The position numbers were made by a program, and so were the translations under genes. A stretch of DNA of 64,000 nt from Acidicapsa acidisoli (GTDB taxonomy: Bacteria > Acidobacteriota > Terriglobia > Terriglobales > Acidobacteriaceae): the NCBI RefSeq assembly GCF_025685625.1, contig NZ_JAGSYI010000003.1, forward strand, positions 744,001 through 808,000, read 5' to 3'. How positions within the stretch are numbered: the first letter of the stretch is position 1; the number at the start of each line of letters is the position of its first letter. The notes below the pieces were generated by a model. It searched no databases, was not told the DNA's origin, and saw only the letters and a program-made list of their open reading frames with translations. This document shows positions 22,905 through 31,691 of the stretch, piece after piece.

Positions 22905-25202
22905 TTGCATCGGAATCTGAAAAATGCGCTCGCGTGGCTGCTGGCCCCGGCGGCGCTGCTCGTGGCTGGCTGCGGCGGACGCGTCTCCGCCTCAGATGTC
23001 GGCGCTGCGCAGAACCTGTCGAGCATTTCGATTCAGGCATCCGAGACGCGCATCGACACCAACCGGACGACGCGCTACTCCGCAACGCTCGCGGACGGAG
23101 AACCGGCCAGCGTCGAGTGGTCCGTCTCCGGCGGCGACCCGACCGCCGGGCCCGGAAGCATTAGCCGGGAGGGCGTCTACACTCCGCCCAGCTATCTGAC
23201 GCAGGACGCCGTAACGGTCCGTGTAAGCGCTGTTCTAACCGGTAGAGCTGCCCAGCCCTCCGGCAATACCGCCTTGACCGTTACGCCAGGATTTCTCCAA
23301 CCCCTGACTCCGGCCAATCTTTCCCTGGGCGCAAACGGCTCGGTCACCATCTCCGGCTCCATGACCGAGGTTGGGGGCACCGGGGGCATGCGGTTTGCGC
23401 TGGCCAGCAACACTGCGGGTACGCCCAGCATCCAGGGAACATTGAGCGCGCCCCGCTGCGTGCGAGGCTCCGTCGGAGGTTCGAATCCCGCCTACACCGT
23501 CTGCTCGGTCACGTACACTGCTCCCGCTGTGATTCCTGCTTCGGATTCGGTCTACATTCTCGGCACCGTGGCGTCCAATCCCACGCTTAGCTGGACCCGC
23601 GTGCTCCTGAATGCCGCGGGAATCAGCAGCAATCCTGCCGAGCACCAGACGCGGTTGGCAGTGCCCGTCCCGCTCGGCTCCTCAAGCGGCAGCAATATGG
23701 ATTATGACGCCAGCCGAGGTCAGCTCACCGATTGCTGCGGCGGAACGCTCGGCGCGCTGCTGCAGGACACCAGCGGCAACCAGTTTGTGCTGAGCAACAA
23801 CCATGTCTTCGCGCGCAGCGACCAATCGATCCCCGGCGAGACCATCATTCAGCCCGGCTTGATCGACAATGGCTGCACTCCCTATGGCGTCGGCCCCGGA
23901 ACCAATCCCGTCGCGACGCTCACCGGCTATCCGGCTCTGAGTTCCCCGTCGACTAATGTGGATGCAGCCATTGCCCGCGTAACACCCGGCCTGGTAGACC
24001 CCAGGGGAAGCATCCTGGAACTCGGCACTAAGCAGCCCGACGGCACACTTGCCGCCGCCGCGCCGGGAATTTCATCGACCGCAGGCAAGGGTGAGGCTGC
24101 TTCGCTCGGCATGATGGTTGCAAAAAGCGGCCGAACCACTGGACTGACCTGCGCAGCAGTCTCCGCTGTGGATGTCGACGTTGTTGTCGACTACTTCACC
24201 GATTGCGCCGAGACCACGCACTCGATGACCAAGACCTTTACCAATCAGATCGCCATCGCCGGCACCAGCTTCAGCGACGCGGGCGACTCCGGCGCATTGG
24301 TGGTCGACGCGGCCGATGCCGAGCCTGTAGGGCTTTTCTTCGCGGGTGGCACCGACATAAATGGAGTTGAACAGGCCATCGCGAGCCCGGCTGGCGATGT
24401 TCTGGCCGAGCTGAACAGCCAGGTGCCGGAATCGGGAGCGCCCACGACCTACAGCTTCGTCGGCGGCGTAGACCACCCCGTCTCCTGCCTCAGCTACGAC
24501 GGCGCGAATAGCCAGGAAGAGACACCCGGCAAACCGGCGTTACCGGCCGCCGAACGGGAGCGCGTGGAAGCCGCGCTTGCGCAGGCCCAGCTCCTCATAA
24601 ACCCTGCCAATGGAATCGTCCGCGCAGGCATCGTAGCCAGCAAAGACCACCCCGGACAGGGAGCAATTGCCCTCTTTGTCGAACCTGTCCCGGCCACGAA
24701 CTCCGCCGCCAGCGCACCGGCAATTCCAGCTTCTGTCGGGGGAGTACCCACGGTCGTCCTGCCGGTAAGCGGGCCGTCCGGAGAGTCTGCCGCGCCGCCG
24801 GTTGCAACACAACCCAAGGCTGCGTCTCTGAATCAGGTGCTGGCCATCAAGCAAAAAACGGCAGCGAGCCTCTTGAAATCGCATCCTGCGCTCTTCGGTG
24901 TCGGCGTAGGCCAGAGTCTCGACAATCCCAGCGATGCCGCTTTGATTCTCTTCGTCGATCGCAAGAAAATCACCGGAAGCCTGCCGGATTCTCCTGAATT
25001 GGCCGGCGGCGTCCGTGTTCGCTACATTCTGATGGATCGGCTGCATGTTACGCGCTCGCACGGCTTTGCATCCGGTGCGGCAGCGCCTGGAGGAGCTTGC
25101 TTTTCTTCCCGCCGTACCGATGCCGCCAAGGATGCGGTTCAGGAACAATTCACCCCGCGCGACCCTGACATCTTTGAGAACCAGCTCAACCAGCCTGAGT
25201 AA
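22905..25202 (+). CDS. Lipoprotein with trypsin-like protease domain
   Basis: A 765-residue lipoprotein: lipobox LVAGC with Cys23. Residues about 35-125 look like a bacterial Ig-like domain (ETRIDTNRTTRYSATL, VEWSVSGG). After a beta-rich middle, about 270-480 resemble a chymotrypsin fold with a complete triad: His300 in LSNNHVF, Asp353 in NVDAAIARV, Ser462 in GDSGALVVD. Two related C-terminal units follow: GIVRAGIVASKDHPGQGAIALFVEP near 565-590 and LFGVGVGQSLDNPSDAALILFVD near 660-685, suggesting an internal duplication. It is probably an anchored extracytoplasmic protease or a plant NAL1-like relative. TTG start with GGAGCAGG upstream. Confidence 0.78.
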   Translation: MHRNLKNALAWLLAPAALLVAGCGGRVSASDVGAAQNLSSISIQASETRIDTNRTTRYSATLADGEPASVEWSVSGGDPTAGPGSISREGVYTPPSYLTQDAVTVRVSAVLTGRAAQPSGNTALTVTPGFLQPLTPANLSLGANGSVTISGSMTEVGGTGGMRFALASNTAGTPSIQGTLSAPRCVRGSVGGSNPAYTVCSVTYTAPAVIPASDSVYILGTVASNPTLSWTRVLLNAAGISSNPAEHQTRLAVPVPLGSSSGSNMDYDASRGQLTDCCGGTLGALLQDTSGNQFVLSNNHVFARSDQSIPGETIIQPGLIDNGCTPYGVGPGTNPVATLTGYPALSSPSTNVDAAIARVTPGLVDPRGSILELGTKQPDGTLAAAAPGISSTAGKGEAASLGMMVAKSGRTTGLTCAAVSAVDVDVVVDYFTDCAETTHSMTKTFTNQIAIAGTSFSDAGDSGALVVDAADAEPVGLFFAGGTDINGVEQAIASPAGDVLAELNSQVPESGAPTTYSFVGGVDHPVSCLSYDGANSQEETPGKPALPAAERERVEAALAQAQLLINPANGIVRAGIVASKDHPGQGAIALFVEPVPATNSAASAPAIPASVGGVPTVVLPVSGPSGESAAPPVATQPKAASLNQVLAIKQKTAASLLKSHPALFGVGVGQSLDNPSDAALILFVDRKKITGSLPDSPELAGGVRVRYILMDRLHVTRSHGFASGAAAPGGACFSSRRTDAAKDAVQEQFTPRDPDIFENQLNQPE

Positions 25203-25222
25203 CACCCGTGATTGCCTCGTGC

Positions 25223-25261
25223 CTGTCTGAGATGAGATTCACACAATCTCATCTCAGACAG
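25223..25261. terminator. Bidirectional hairpin between convergent genes
   Basis: A 17-bp perfect stem: CTGTCTGAGATGAGATT at 25223-25239 pairs with AATCTCATCTCAGACAG at 25245-25261 around CACAC. No long T-run. The right arm contains the stop codon of the sensor kinase gene (25254-25256), so the gene end is built into the terminator. Confidence 0.72.
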
Positions 25262-27137
25262 CCGAGGGAATGACCTGAGCCTCTGTGTCCGCCGCAGCCG
25301 GAACTTCGATCTCATCGGGGAAAAAGAGTTCGAAGATAGTTCCGGATTGGCCGCCCAGCTTTTCCGAATGGCTGCGGACACGCATCGAACCTCGGTGTTT
25401 CGCCACAATCTCAGAGCTGACCCAAAGTCCGAGTCCGGTTCCGGTAACTTCCTTGGTCGTAAAAAAGGGCTCGAAGATGTGCTTCCTTACCTCCGGCGTC
25501 ATGCCAGAGCCCGTATCCGCAACCTGAAAGCGCACCCCAAGTTTGCGCGGATCGCTCCAATCGCGAGAGCGGCGAGCTCGCAGCACCAGCCTGCCGCCGC
25601 CCTGCATCGCGTCAATCGCGTTCCCAATCAGATTGGCAAAGACCTGCCGCAATTCCCCTGCAAAGCAATAAAGGTTTGTATTCGAGTCGTACCGCCGTTC
25701 GACGGTGATTCCGAGGTTGCGCAAACGCCCCTGATGCAGGCTGAGCACCGAATCCAGCAGTTCTGAGAGATTAGTGAGGGCCGGCAAGGTCGATTGGCGA
25801 TAGAAGCGCAGTGTCTGCTGCGTAATCTCGGAGATTCTGCGAACCTCATGCTCCGCCATTTCCACGTAGCTGCGCGCCGGTTCTTCCAGCTGGGCGTGGT
25901 TGCTGAGCAGATAAAGCAGGTTGGTAATCGCTTCCAGAGGATTGTTGATCTCGTGAGCAATCGAGGCTGCCAGACGGCCCGTCGCAGCGAGCTTTTCGGT
26001 CTTGCGCAGTGCCTCTTCGCTGCGTTTCCGGTCGCTCGCATCCATCACGATCAAACCCACCCAGCGAACCTGCTCCGAAGTGGTGTGGATCGGATAAGCA
26101 CTGACAATCCACGTTAGCGCCCGCAACGCGGATTCGGCGCTACCGGTTACCTCAAGATCGCGCACCGGCGTGTCCTGATCGAAGACGCCTTGCACAGCCT
26201 TCTCCAACTGGTATGCGACGGAAGTTGGAAGCACCTCCGGCAATGTTCGCCCCAGATGACGGCTGAGCGGAATCCCAGTGGTTTCCGCAAAAATACGGTT
26301 CACGCGAACGAAACGGCAGCGTCGATCGAAAAACGCTAGCCCGATCGGCGCGTTGGCAAGCATCGAATCCAGCAGCGAAAGGGTGTCGCTCAGGCCAGCG
26401 CGCTGTTCCTCAATCGAGGCGACCATGCGGTTGAAGGTCTCGATCAGTTCTCCGATCTCGTTATGCACAGTCACCGGCAGGGGAAAATGCGTTTCGCCCT
26501 CCGGCGACCGCATCAAGGCCCTCGTGCCGCGGTGAAGCAAGGCCAGCGGACCGGTAATCGAACGCGCCAGCCCCCAGGCCAGCAGGATAGAAGCGCCGAT
26601 CCAGATCCCGCCGAAGACCGCCGTTGATCTCAGGACGGACTTCAGTAGCTCTCCGTCCCAGTCCTTATCCGTCTTTACCCACGCAAAGCCGTAGAGCTTA
26701 CGTTGGACGTAAATCGGCCTGACCCCCTCCCAATCCCCGGCACTCAGCGGAATAAAGTACGCCTTGTTCTGGTTCAGGCGGGGGATGAGGGCAAGCTGTT
26801 GTGGCCGCAGCGGTTGGCCCACCGAGAGGCCATCGCTGGCAAACAGCACCTTTCCCTGAGAATCTGTGACCCGCGCCGTATCCACGCTGGGTGCCTGGCC
26901 CATCATGGTGACAGAGATGCTTATGACCTCCGGGTGTGCATCCTGCAGCGCCTGCTCCGCCTGCACCGCTACCGACGTAGCCTGATGCTCCAGCCGCTGT
27001 TGCGCGCGTTCATAGCCTTCACGTGTCTGCTGGCGGCGAAGAACAAAGACAAACAGCAGCAACGAAAGGGCTTCCAGCAGCACCAGCCCGCACAGCAATT
27101 GAATTCGAATGGATCGCGGCCATCCTCTAACCTTCAT
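25254..27137 (-). CDS. Membrane sensor histidine kinase (HAMP-PAS-HisKA)
   Basis: About 627 residues. A first membrane helix (about 11-34) is followed by a periplasmic sensor region (about 35-185) and a second helix (STAVFGGIWIGASILLAWGLA). A HAMP linker follows, then a PAS domain (LLDSMLANAPIGLAFFDRRCRFVRVN). The catalytic core has the phospho-acceptor His395 in SIAHEINNPLEAI, the N-box LIGNAIDAM, G1 VADTGSGM and G2 TGLGLWVS. It should autophosphorylate and act on an unlinked regulator, since none is adjacent. I chose ATG at 27137, which has GGGGGT upstream; an in-frame GTG at 27170 would add 11 residues. Lies 38 nt after ypdA. Confidence 0.93.
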   Translation of the reverse strand: MKVRGWPRSIRIQLLCGLVLLEALSLLLFVFVLRRQQTREGYERAQQRLEHQATSVAVQAEQALQDAHPEVISISVTMMGQAPSVDTARVTDSQGKVLFASDGLSVGQPLRPQQLALIPRLNQNKAYFIPLSAGDWEGVRPIYVQRKLYGFAWVKTDKDWDGELLKSVLRSTAVFGGIWIGASILLAWGLARSITGPLALLHRGTRALMRSPEGETHFPLPVTVHNEIGELIETFNRMVASIEEQRAGLSDTLSLLDSMLANAPIGLAFFDRRCRFVRVNRIFAETTGIPLSRHLGRTLPEVLPTSVAYQLEKAVQGVFDQDTPVRDLEVTGSAESALRALTWIVSAYPIHTTSEQVRWVGLIVMDASDRKRSEEALRKTEKLAATGRLAASIAHEINNPLEAITNLLYLLSNHAQLEEPARSYVEMAEHEVRRISEITQQTLRFYRQSTLPALTNLSELLDSVLSLHQGRLRNLGITVERRYDSNTNLYCFAGELRQVFANLIGNAIDAMQGGGRLVLRARRSRDWSDPRKLGVRFQVADTGSGMTPEVRKHIFEPFFTTKEVTGTGLGLWVSSEIVAKHRGSMRVRSHSEKLGGQSGTIFELFFPDEIEVPAAADTEAQVIPSAV

Positions 27138-27175
27138 CAGCGAAGCACCCCCGGGAGTTCGCGACAACACACAAG

Positions 27176-28237
27176 TCAGTATTTAGATGCAGAAAGTGTG
27201 GCACCACTGAGCTTGTTTGCCAAATCTCCCGCGATTTGCTGGCCGTGGAACCTGCCATTTTCGATGAAAATCTCATTCGTCCGCGCCCCAGCCACGATGA
27301 CCCCAGCCAGATAGACTCCCGGAACATTACTCTCCAACGTCTTAGGATCGCAAATCGGCAGGCGATCCTTGCCCTCGGAACGCACTCCGAGGCTTTCCAG
27401 GAATTCGAAGTCGGGATGGTATCCGATCAGCGCAAAGACGAAGTCGTTTTTGAGCACCAGATTTCCCGATGGCGTCTCGATCAGCACCGTGTCTGGCGTG
27501 ATCTCCGCCACCTGCGATGAGAAATGCGCGGTCACCTCGCCTGCTTTGATGCGGTTCTCAATATCCGGCTTGATCCAGTACTTGACGTGCCGGTGAATGT
27601 CGGGTCCCCGATGAACGAGGGTAACACGAGCCCCATGCCGCCATAACTCCAGAGCCGCAATCGCCGCCGAGTTCTTACCTCCAATCACCAGAACGTCCAG
27701 ACCGGAATACGGATGTGGATCGTCGTAGTAGTGCATTACCTTGGATAGATCTTCACCCTGAATCCCAAGATAGTTGGGCAGGTCGTAATATCCTGTCGCA
27801 ACCACCAGCTTCCGTGCCGTGAGAACTCCCGCACGACCGAACCGGTCCCGGATCTGAACCTGAAAGCCGCCGTCGGAGCCCGTCACCCGCTCGACATTCT
27901 GGTACTGGCGCACATCGAGCCGGTAGTGCGCGGCTACCTGGCGGTAATATTGCAGCGCTTCATTACGGCTGGGCTTCGGATTGGGGCTGGGAAACGGGAT
28001 ATTGCCGATCTCGAGCAACTCCGGAGTAGTAAAAAAAGTCATGTGCGACGGATAGTGGTACAGCGAATTGCACAGGCACCCCTTATCCACCAGCACCACG
28101 CGAAATCCCGCGTTCTGCGCGTCAATGGCGCAAGCCAGCCCGGTCGGCCCAGCACCGATCACCAGCACATCGTAGATTGGGTGGTTTGCCCCGTTTGTGT
28201 CTGCGCCAGCGCCCCGCTCCGGAATGAAATCGCTCAT
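27176..28237 (-). CDS. ypdA: YpdA family bacillithiol disulfide reductase-like
   Basis: A 353-residue flavoprotein. VLVIGAGPTGLACAIDAQNAG is the FAD-binding motif, VLVIGGKNSAAIAALELWRHGA is the NADPH site, and GVYLAGVIVAGARTNEIFIENGR is the second FAD contact. The text KGCLCNSLYHYPSHMTFF near residue 47 is diagnostic of YpdA. Like known YpdA (Bdr) it lacks the CxxC redox pair of thioredoxin reductase; in Firmicutes it reduces bacillithiol disulfide. bshC at 39072-40682 supports bacillithiol use. Start 28237 is chosen because AAGGAC precedes it; the frame opens further up without a ribosome site. The sensor kinase follows on the same strand. Confidence 0.9.
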   Translation of the reverse strand: MSDFIPERGAGADTNGANHPIYDVLVIGAGPTGLACAIDAQNAGFRVVLVDKGCLCNSLYHYPSHMTFFTTPELLEIGNIPFPSPNPKPSRNEALQYYRQVAAHYRLDVRQYQNVERVTGSDGGFQVQIRDRFGRAGVLTARKLVVATGYYDLPNYLGIQGEDLSKVMHYYDDPHPYSGLDVLVIGGKNSAAIAALELWRHGARVTLVHRGPDIHRHVKYWIKPDIENRIKAGEVTAHFSSQVAEITPDTVLIETPSGNLVLKNDFVFALIGYHPDFEFLESLGVRSEGKDRLPICDPKTLESNVPGVYLAGVIVAGARTNEIFIENGRFHGQQIAGDLANKLSGATLSASKY

Positions 28238-28308
28238 GTCCTTTAGATTAGGCCATCCGTGCATTCGAAGCAGAATGTGTCTGTTATGCAGTTCCATGCA
28301 GGTCATCT

Positions 28309-28343
28309 GGTAGAATGGTAGAATTAAACAGCAGAAAGGTAGA
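28309..28343. promoter_or_regulatory. Repeated GGTAGA motif before VapBC
   Basis: GGTAGAAT occurs twice in tandem (28309-28316 and 28317-28324) and GGTAGA a third time at 28338-28343, immediately before the antitoxin ATG. The TAGAAT units also resemble -10 elements. Placement suggests an antitoxin-binding operator overlapping the promoter; this is inference. Confidence 0.4.
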
Positions 28344-28345
28344 CC

Positions 28346-28606
28346 ATGACCAGCCTGAATATCAAAAATGCGGAAACCGTCCGGCTGGTGCGGGAGCTAA
28401 GTCAGCGCACCGGACAAAGTATGACGGGAGCGATTACGCTCGCCGTGAAGGCTCAGTTGGCGCAAGACCAGCCCAATCCCAAGGCCGGGCTGGCCAAATG
28501 GTTGGATGAAGTTACCTGCGAGACGTCTGCCATGATGAACGACGGGCGCACCTCCAAAGAGCTGATCGATGAACTATACGATCCTGAAACGGGTTTGCCC
28601 ATATGA
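28346..28606 (+). CDS. vapB: VapB-type antitoxin
   Basis: An 86-residue protein of the Rv0623-like VapB antitoxin family. The N-terminal SLNIKNAETVRLVRELSQRTGQSMTGAITLAVKAQL is the characteristic DNA-binding half. The acidic C-terminal half ends SKELIDELYDPETGLPI, matching the toxin-binding tail of this family. The TGA stop overlaps the ATG of the toxin gene by 4 bp. Antitoxin and toxin together normally repress the operon; a repeated GGTAGA motif lies directly upstream. The only close Shine-Dalgarno candidate is AAAGG about 8 nt before the ATG. Confidence 0.92.
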   Translation: MTSLNIKNAETVRLVRELSQRTGQSMTGAITLAVKAQLAQDQPNPKAGLAKWLDEVTCETSAMMNDGRTSKELIDELYDPETGLPI

Positions 28607-29004
28607 TCGTCGACTCGTCGGCGCTGATCGCTATTCTCAAGGATGAGCCAGAAGCAAAAGCATTTAAAGCGGCGATCCTTGGACCAGAGACGGTCGCTAT
28701 TTCTGCCGCCACCTACTTTGAGGCGTCCATCGTGGTGGATGGCTACAAGGACCCACGGCTGAGAGCGCGCTTCGATGCAATCCTCGAAGCGACGAACTTC
28801 CTGATCGAACCGTTTACAGCTGAACAAGCACAGATCGCCCGCCAAGCTTATCGCGACTACGGCCACGGCAGCGGACACCGAGCCAACCTGAATTTCGGCG
28901 ACTGCTTCGCCTACGCCCTCGCGCGCGTCAAACGCGAACCCCTGCTCTACAAAGGTGACGACTTCGTGCATACGGATATCCGCCCGGCAGTACAACAGAG
29001 CTAA
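28603..29004 (+). CDS. vapC: VapC-type PIN-domain toxin
   Basis: A 133-residue VapC ribonuclease. MIVDSSALIAIL gives Asp4, AATYFEASIVVDG gives the conserved Glu near 45, and NFGDCFAYALA gives the third acidic residue (Asp near 104). LLYKGDDF then supplies the C-terminal Asp. All four acidic positions of an active Mg-dependent PIN domain are present. Members cleave initiator tRNA or the sarcin-ricin loop; the target here is unknown. Coupled by a 4-bp overlap to the antitoxin gene. The LprI-domain gene follows 24 nt later on the same strand, possibly by read-through. Confidence 0.93.
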   Translation: MIVDSSALIAILKDEPEAKAFKAAILGPETVAISAATYFEASIVVDGYKDPRLRARFDAILEATNFLIEPFTAEQAQIARQAYRDYGHGSGHRANLNFGDCFAYALARVKREPLLYKGDDFVHTDIRPAVQQS

Positions 29005-29028
29005 GACCCCTGCATTATCCTTCTTCGC

Positions 29029-30129
29029 ATGGGAAAGTATTGTTTTGTGCTGCCGGTGCTGGTCGCCTTCGCCATACCCACGTTCGCGCAGGTCGAATAC
29101 GCCGACGCGAAGACCAAAGCTGAGTGCACGCAATACGCGCAAACGCCGCTTCCCGCCGAGGCAGCTTCCTTCTCGGCTCCGGCGCAATGGCCAGCTTGCG
29201 CATCCTACAAACTTCACTCCGGCATCGGGACTAAAGTTGACCTCGAAGCTGCCCGCAAATGCGCATGGCAAGAGCGGCTCGCCTCTCAGGCCGGGCTTGA
29301 ACCCCGCCACACAGTCGCCAGCGTTCTGGGTGGAGCGGCAACGCTGGCGCAACTCTACGCGAACGCGGATGGAGTAGAAAGAAACATCCCGTTAGCCATT
29401 CGCTTTGCCTGCGAAGCTGGCGGCGCTCCGGCAGAAATCGGAGGACGCATCGAGCATCTTGAATCTCTCGCGAAGCAAACCATTCCCCCAAAGGAAAATT
29501 TCAAATTCTGCGACGACATCACCAGCGGATTCATGCAAGGCTTCTGCGAAGCCTACGAATCCGAACTCGCCGATCAAAGTCGCGCCAACGCACTGAGCAA
29601 TCTGTCGTCGAAATGGTCCGAGTCGCAAAGGCAAGCTTTTGCAACTCTGACCAAGGCCCACGCAGCATACGCCAAAGCACATGGGAGCGGCGAAATAGAC
29701 ACATCTGGCACCGCGAGAGCCGCAGAAGAAATCAGTGCCGAGCAAAGCCTCCGCGACAGCTTCCTCGCCGCTATCCAAATCTTCGAAAAGGGCAGCCTTC
29801 CCAACTATTCCGCCACCGAAGTTCAAAAAGCCGACACAGACTTGAACCAGATTTATCGCAAGGCCATTACCGATGCCGAAGCCAACAAATCGAAATACGG
29901 AGCAGTCCAGCCCGAGGGCATTCGCGCAGCGGAACGCGCATGGCTCACGTATCGCGATGCTTGGACTCAGTTCGCCAAACTGCACTATCCAGCAGTAAGC
30001 GCTGAATCCTGGCTGACATTGCTCACCAAAGACCGCATTGCCACCATCCAAGGCGGTCCATGTGAGTTCGATCCCGACAACTCGCAATGCGAGCAACAGG
30101 ACACTCACGCTCCTCGTCCGTTACCCTAG
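29029..30129 (+). CDS. Secreted protein with LprI-like (DUF1311) domain
   Basis: A 366-residue protein with a short signal peptide (MGKYCFVLPVLVAFAIPTFAQ). The N-terminal third resembles the Sel1-like region placed before LprI domains (WQERLASQAG, ATLAQLYANADGVERNIPLAIRFACEAGG). The C-terminal half has the LprI/DUF1311 pattern twice: CEAYESELADQSRANALSNL, and ADTDLNQIYRKAITDAE with ERAWLTYRDAWTQFAKLHYP. LprI-type domains in mycobacteria inhibit lysozyme, but most DUF1311 proteins have no proven role. Cysteines near 132, 161 and 169 may form disulfides. Lies between vapC and fumarase on one strand. Confidence 0.8.
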   Translation: MGKYCFVLPVLVAFAIPTFAQVEYADAKTKAECTQYAQTPLPAEAASFSAPAQWPACASYKLHSGIGTKVDLEAARKCAWQERLASQAGLEPRHTVASVLGGAATLAQLYANADGVERNIPLAIRFACEAGGAPAEIGGRIEHLESLAKQTIPPKENFKFCDDITSGFMQGFCEAYESELADQSRANALSNLSSKWSESQRQAFATLTKAHAAYAKAHGSGEIDTSGTARAAEEISAEQSLRDSFLAAIQIFEKGSLPNYSATEVQKADTDLNQIYRKAITDAEANKSKYGAVQPEGIRAAERAWLTYRDAWTQFAKLHYPAVSAESWLTLLTKDRIATIQGGPCEFDPDNSQCEQQDTHAPRPLP

Positions 30130-30151
30130 ATAGTTCTGAGGAGCTTCGAGC

Positions 30152-31663
30152 ATGACGGTGATTCGCCAGGAAGATTTTATCGCCAGCGTTGCAGGCGCAT
30201 TGCAGTACATCAGCTACTACCACCCAGTCGACTACATTACAAGCCTCACAGCTGCTTACGAAAAAGAGCAGTCCCATGCCGCCAAGGACGCGATGGCGCA
30301 GATCCTCATCAACAGCCGCATGTGCTTCGAGGGCCACCGCCCCATCTGCCAGGACACTGGCATCGTCAACGCCTTCGTCAAAGTCGGCATGGACGTGCGC
30401 TTCGACGGCGACATGGACCTGCAGGCCATGGTCGACGAAGGCGTCCGCCGCGCCTATCTCGACCCCGACAACAAGCTGCGCGGATCGATACTCGCCGACC
30501 CTGCCGGCGCGCGCAAAAACACCAAGGACAATACGCCCGCCGTGGTCAATGTCGAACTGGTGCGCGGCAATACCATCGAAGTGACCGTAGCGGCCAAGGG
30601 CGGCGGCTCCGAAGCCAAAAGTAAGTTCGTCATGCTCAACCCCTCCGATTCCGTGGTCGACTGGGTGTTGAAAACCGTCCCGACCATGGGCGCAGGCTGG
30701 TGCCCGCCGGGAATGCTCGGCATCGGCATTGGCGGCACTGCGGAAAAAGCCATGCTGCTAGCCAAACAATCGCTCATGGACCCCATCGACATTCAGGAAC
30801 TCATAGCGCGCGGCCCCAAAACCACAGCCGAAAAACTCCGCGTCGAGCTCTACGACAAAGTCAACCGCCTCGGCATCGGAGCACAGGGACTGGGCGGCCT
30901 CACCACCGTCCTCGACGTCAAGGTGCTGGACACTCCCTGCCACGCCGCCAACCTGCCGGTCGCCATGATTCCCAACTGCGCCGCCACGCGGCACGCCCAC
31001 ATCGTGCTCGATGGCTCAGGCCCCGTTTTCCTCGATCCGCCGTCGATCAGCGACTGGCCGAAGTTGACCTATGACGTTTCGACAGCCAAACCGGTCAATC
31101 TCGACACCGTAACACGCGCCGAAGCCGATTCCTGGAAGCCCGGCGAAGTCCTCCTGCTCACCGGCAAGCTGCTCACTGGCCGCGACGCCGCGCACAAGCG
31201 CATGACGGACATTCTCAACCGCGGTGAAAAGCTGCCCGTCGATTTCAAGGACCGCTTCATCTACTACGTCGGCCCGGTCGATCCCGTCCGCGAAGAGGTC
31301 GTTGGCCCCGCAGGTCCCACCACGGCCACGCGCATGGACAAATTCACGCGCCAGATGCTCGCCGAAACCGGCCTGCTGGGTATGATCGGCAAAGCCGAGC
31401 GCGGCCCTGCGGCGATTGATGCAATTCGCGAATTCGGAGCCGTGTACCTGATGGCCGTAGGCGGCGCAGCCTATCTCGTCTCAAAGGCCATTCGCGGCTC
31501 GCGGCTGCTGGCCTTCGACGATCTCGGTATGGAAGCCATCTACGAATTTGACGTAGTGGATATGCCAGTTACCGTGGCCGTCGATGCCAAAGGCACCAGC
31601 GTTCACCAGACCGGCCCAGCCGAATGGCAGCAACGCATCGCTGGCATTCCGATCCTGCAGTAG
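30152..31663 (+). CDS. fumA: Class I fumarate hydratase
   Basis: A 503-residue iron-sulfur fumarase with both halves fused in one chain. It interconverts fumarate and L-malate in the TCA cycle. Candidate [4Fe-4S] cysteines are in CQDTG (near 68), GWCPPG (near 189) and PNCAATRH (near 275). The C-terminal beta domain is marked by LTGKLLTGRDAAHKRM and YYVGPVDP, with GPTTATRMDKFTRQMLAETGLLGMIGKAERG. Length and order match single-chain class I enzymes such as E. coli FumA, which lose activity on oxidation. Single gene with a strong terminator 30 nt downstream. Related class I tartrate dehydratases cannot be wholly excluded. Confidence 0.94.
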   Translation: MTVIRQEDFIASVAGALQYISYYHPVDYITSLTAAYEKEQSHAAKDAMAQILINSRMCFEGHRPICQDTGIVNAFVKVGMDVRFDGDMDLQAMVDEGVRRAYLDPDNKLRGSILADPAGARKNTKDNTPAVVNVELVRGNTIEVTVAAKGGGSEAKSKFVMLNPSDSVVDWVLKTVPTMGAGWCPPGMLGIGIGGTAEKAMLLAKQSLMDPIDIQELIARGPKTTAEKLRVELYDKVNRLGIGAQGLGGLTTVLDVKVLDTPCHAANLPVAMIPNCAATRHAHIVLDGSGPVFLDPPSISDWPKLTYDVSTAKPVNLDTVTRAEADSWKPGEVLLLTGKLLTGRDAAHKRMTDILNRGEKLPVDFKDRFIYYVGPVDPVREEVVGPAGPTTATRMDKFTRQMLAETGLLGMIGKAERGPAAIDAIREFGAVYLMAVGGAAYLVSKAIRGSRLLAFDDLGMEAIYEFDVVDMPVTVAVDAKGTSVHQTGPAEWQQRIAGIPILQ

Positions 31664-31691
31664 GAATCAAAAGAAGAAACTGCCGCAATAG

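Noticed and set aside
23470-23490. GGTTCGAATCCCGCC resembling a tRNA T-arm
   Set aside because: It lies inside the lipoprotein coding sequence and has no acceptor or anticodon stem around it.
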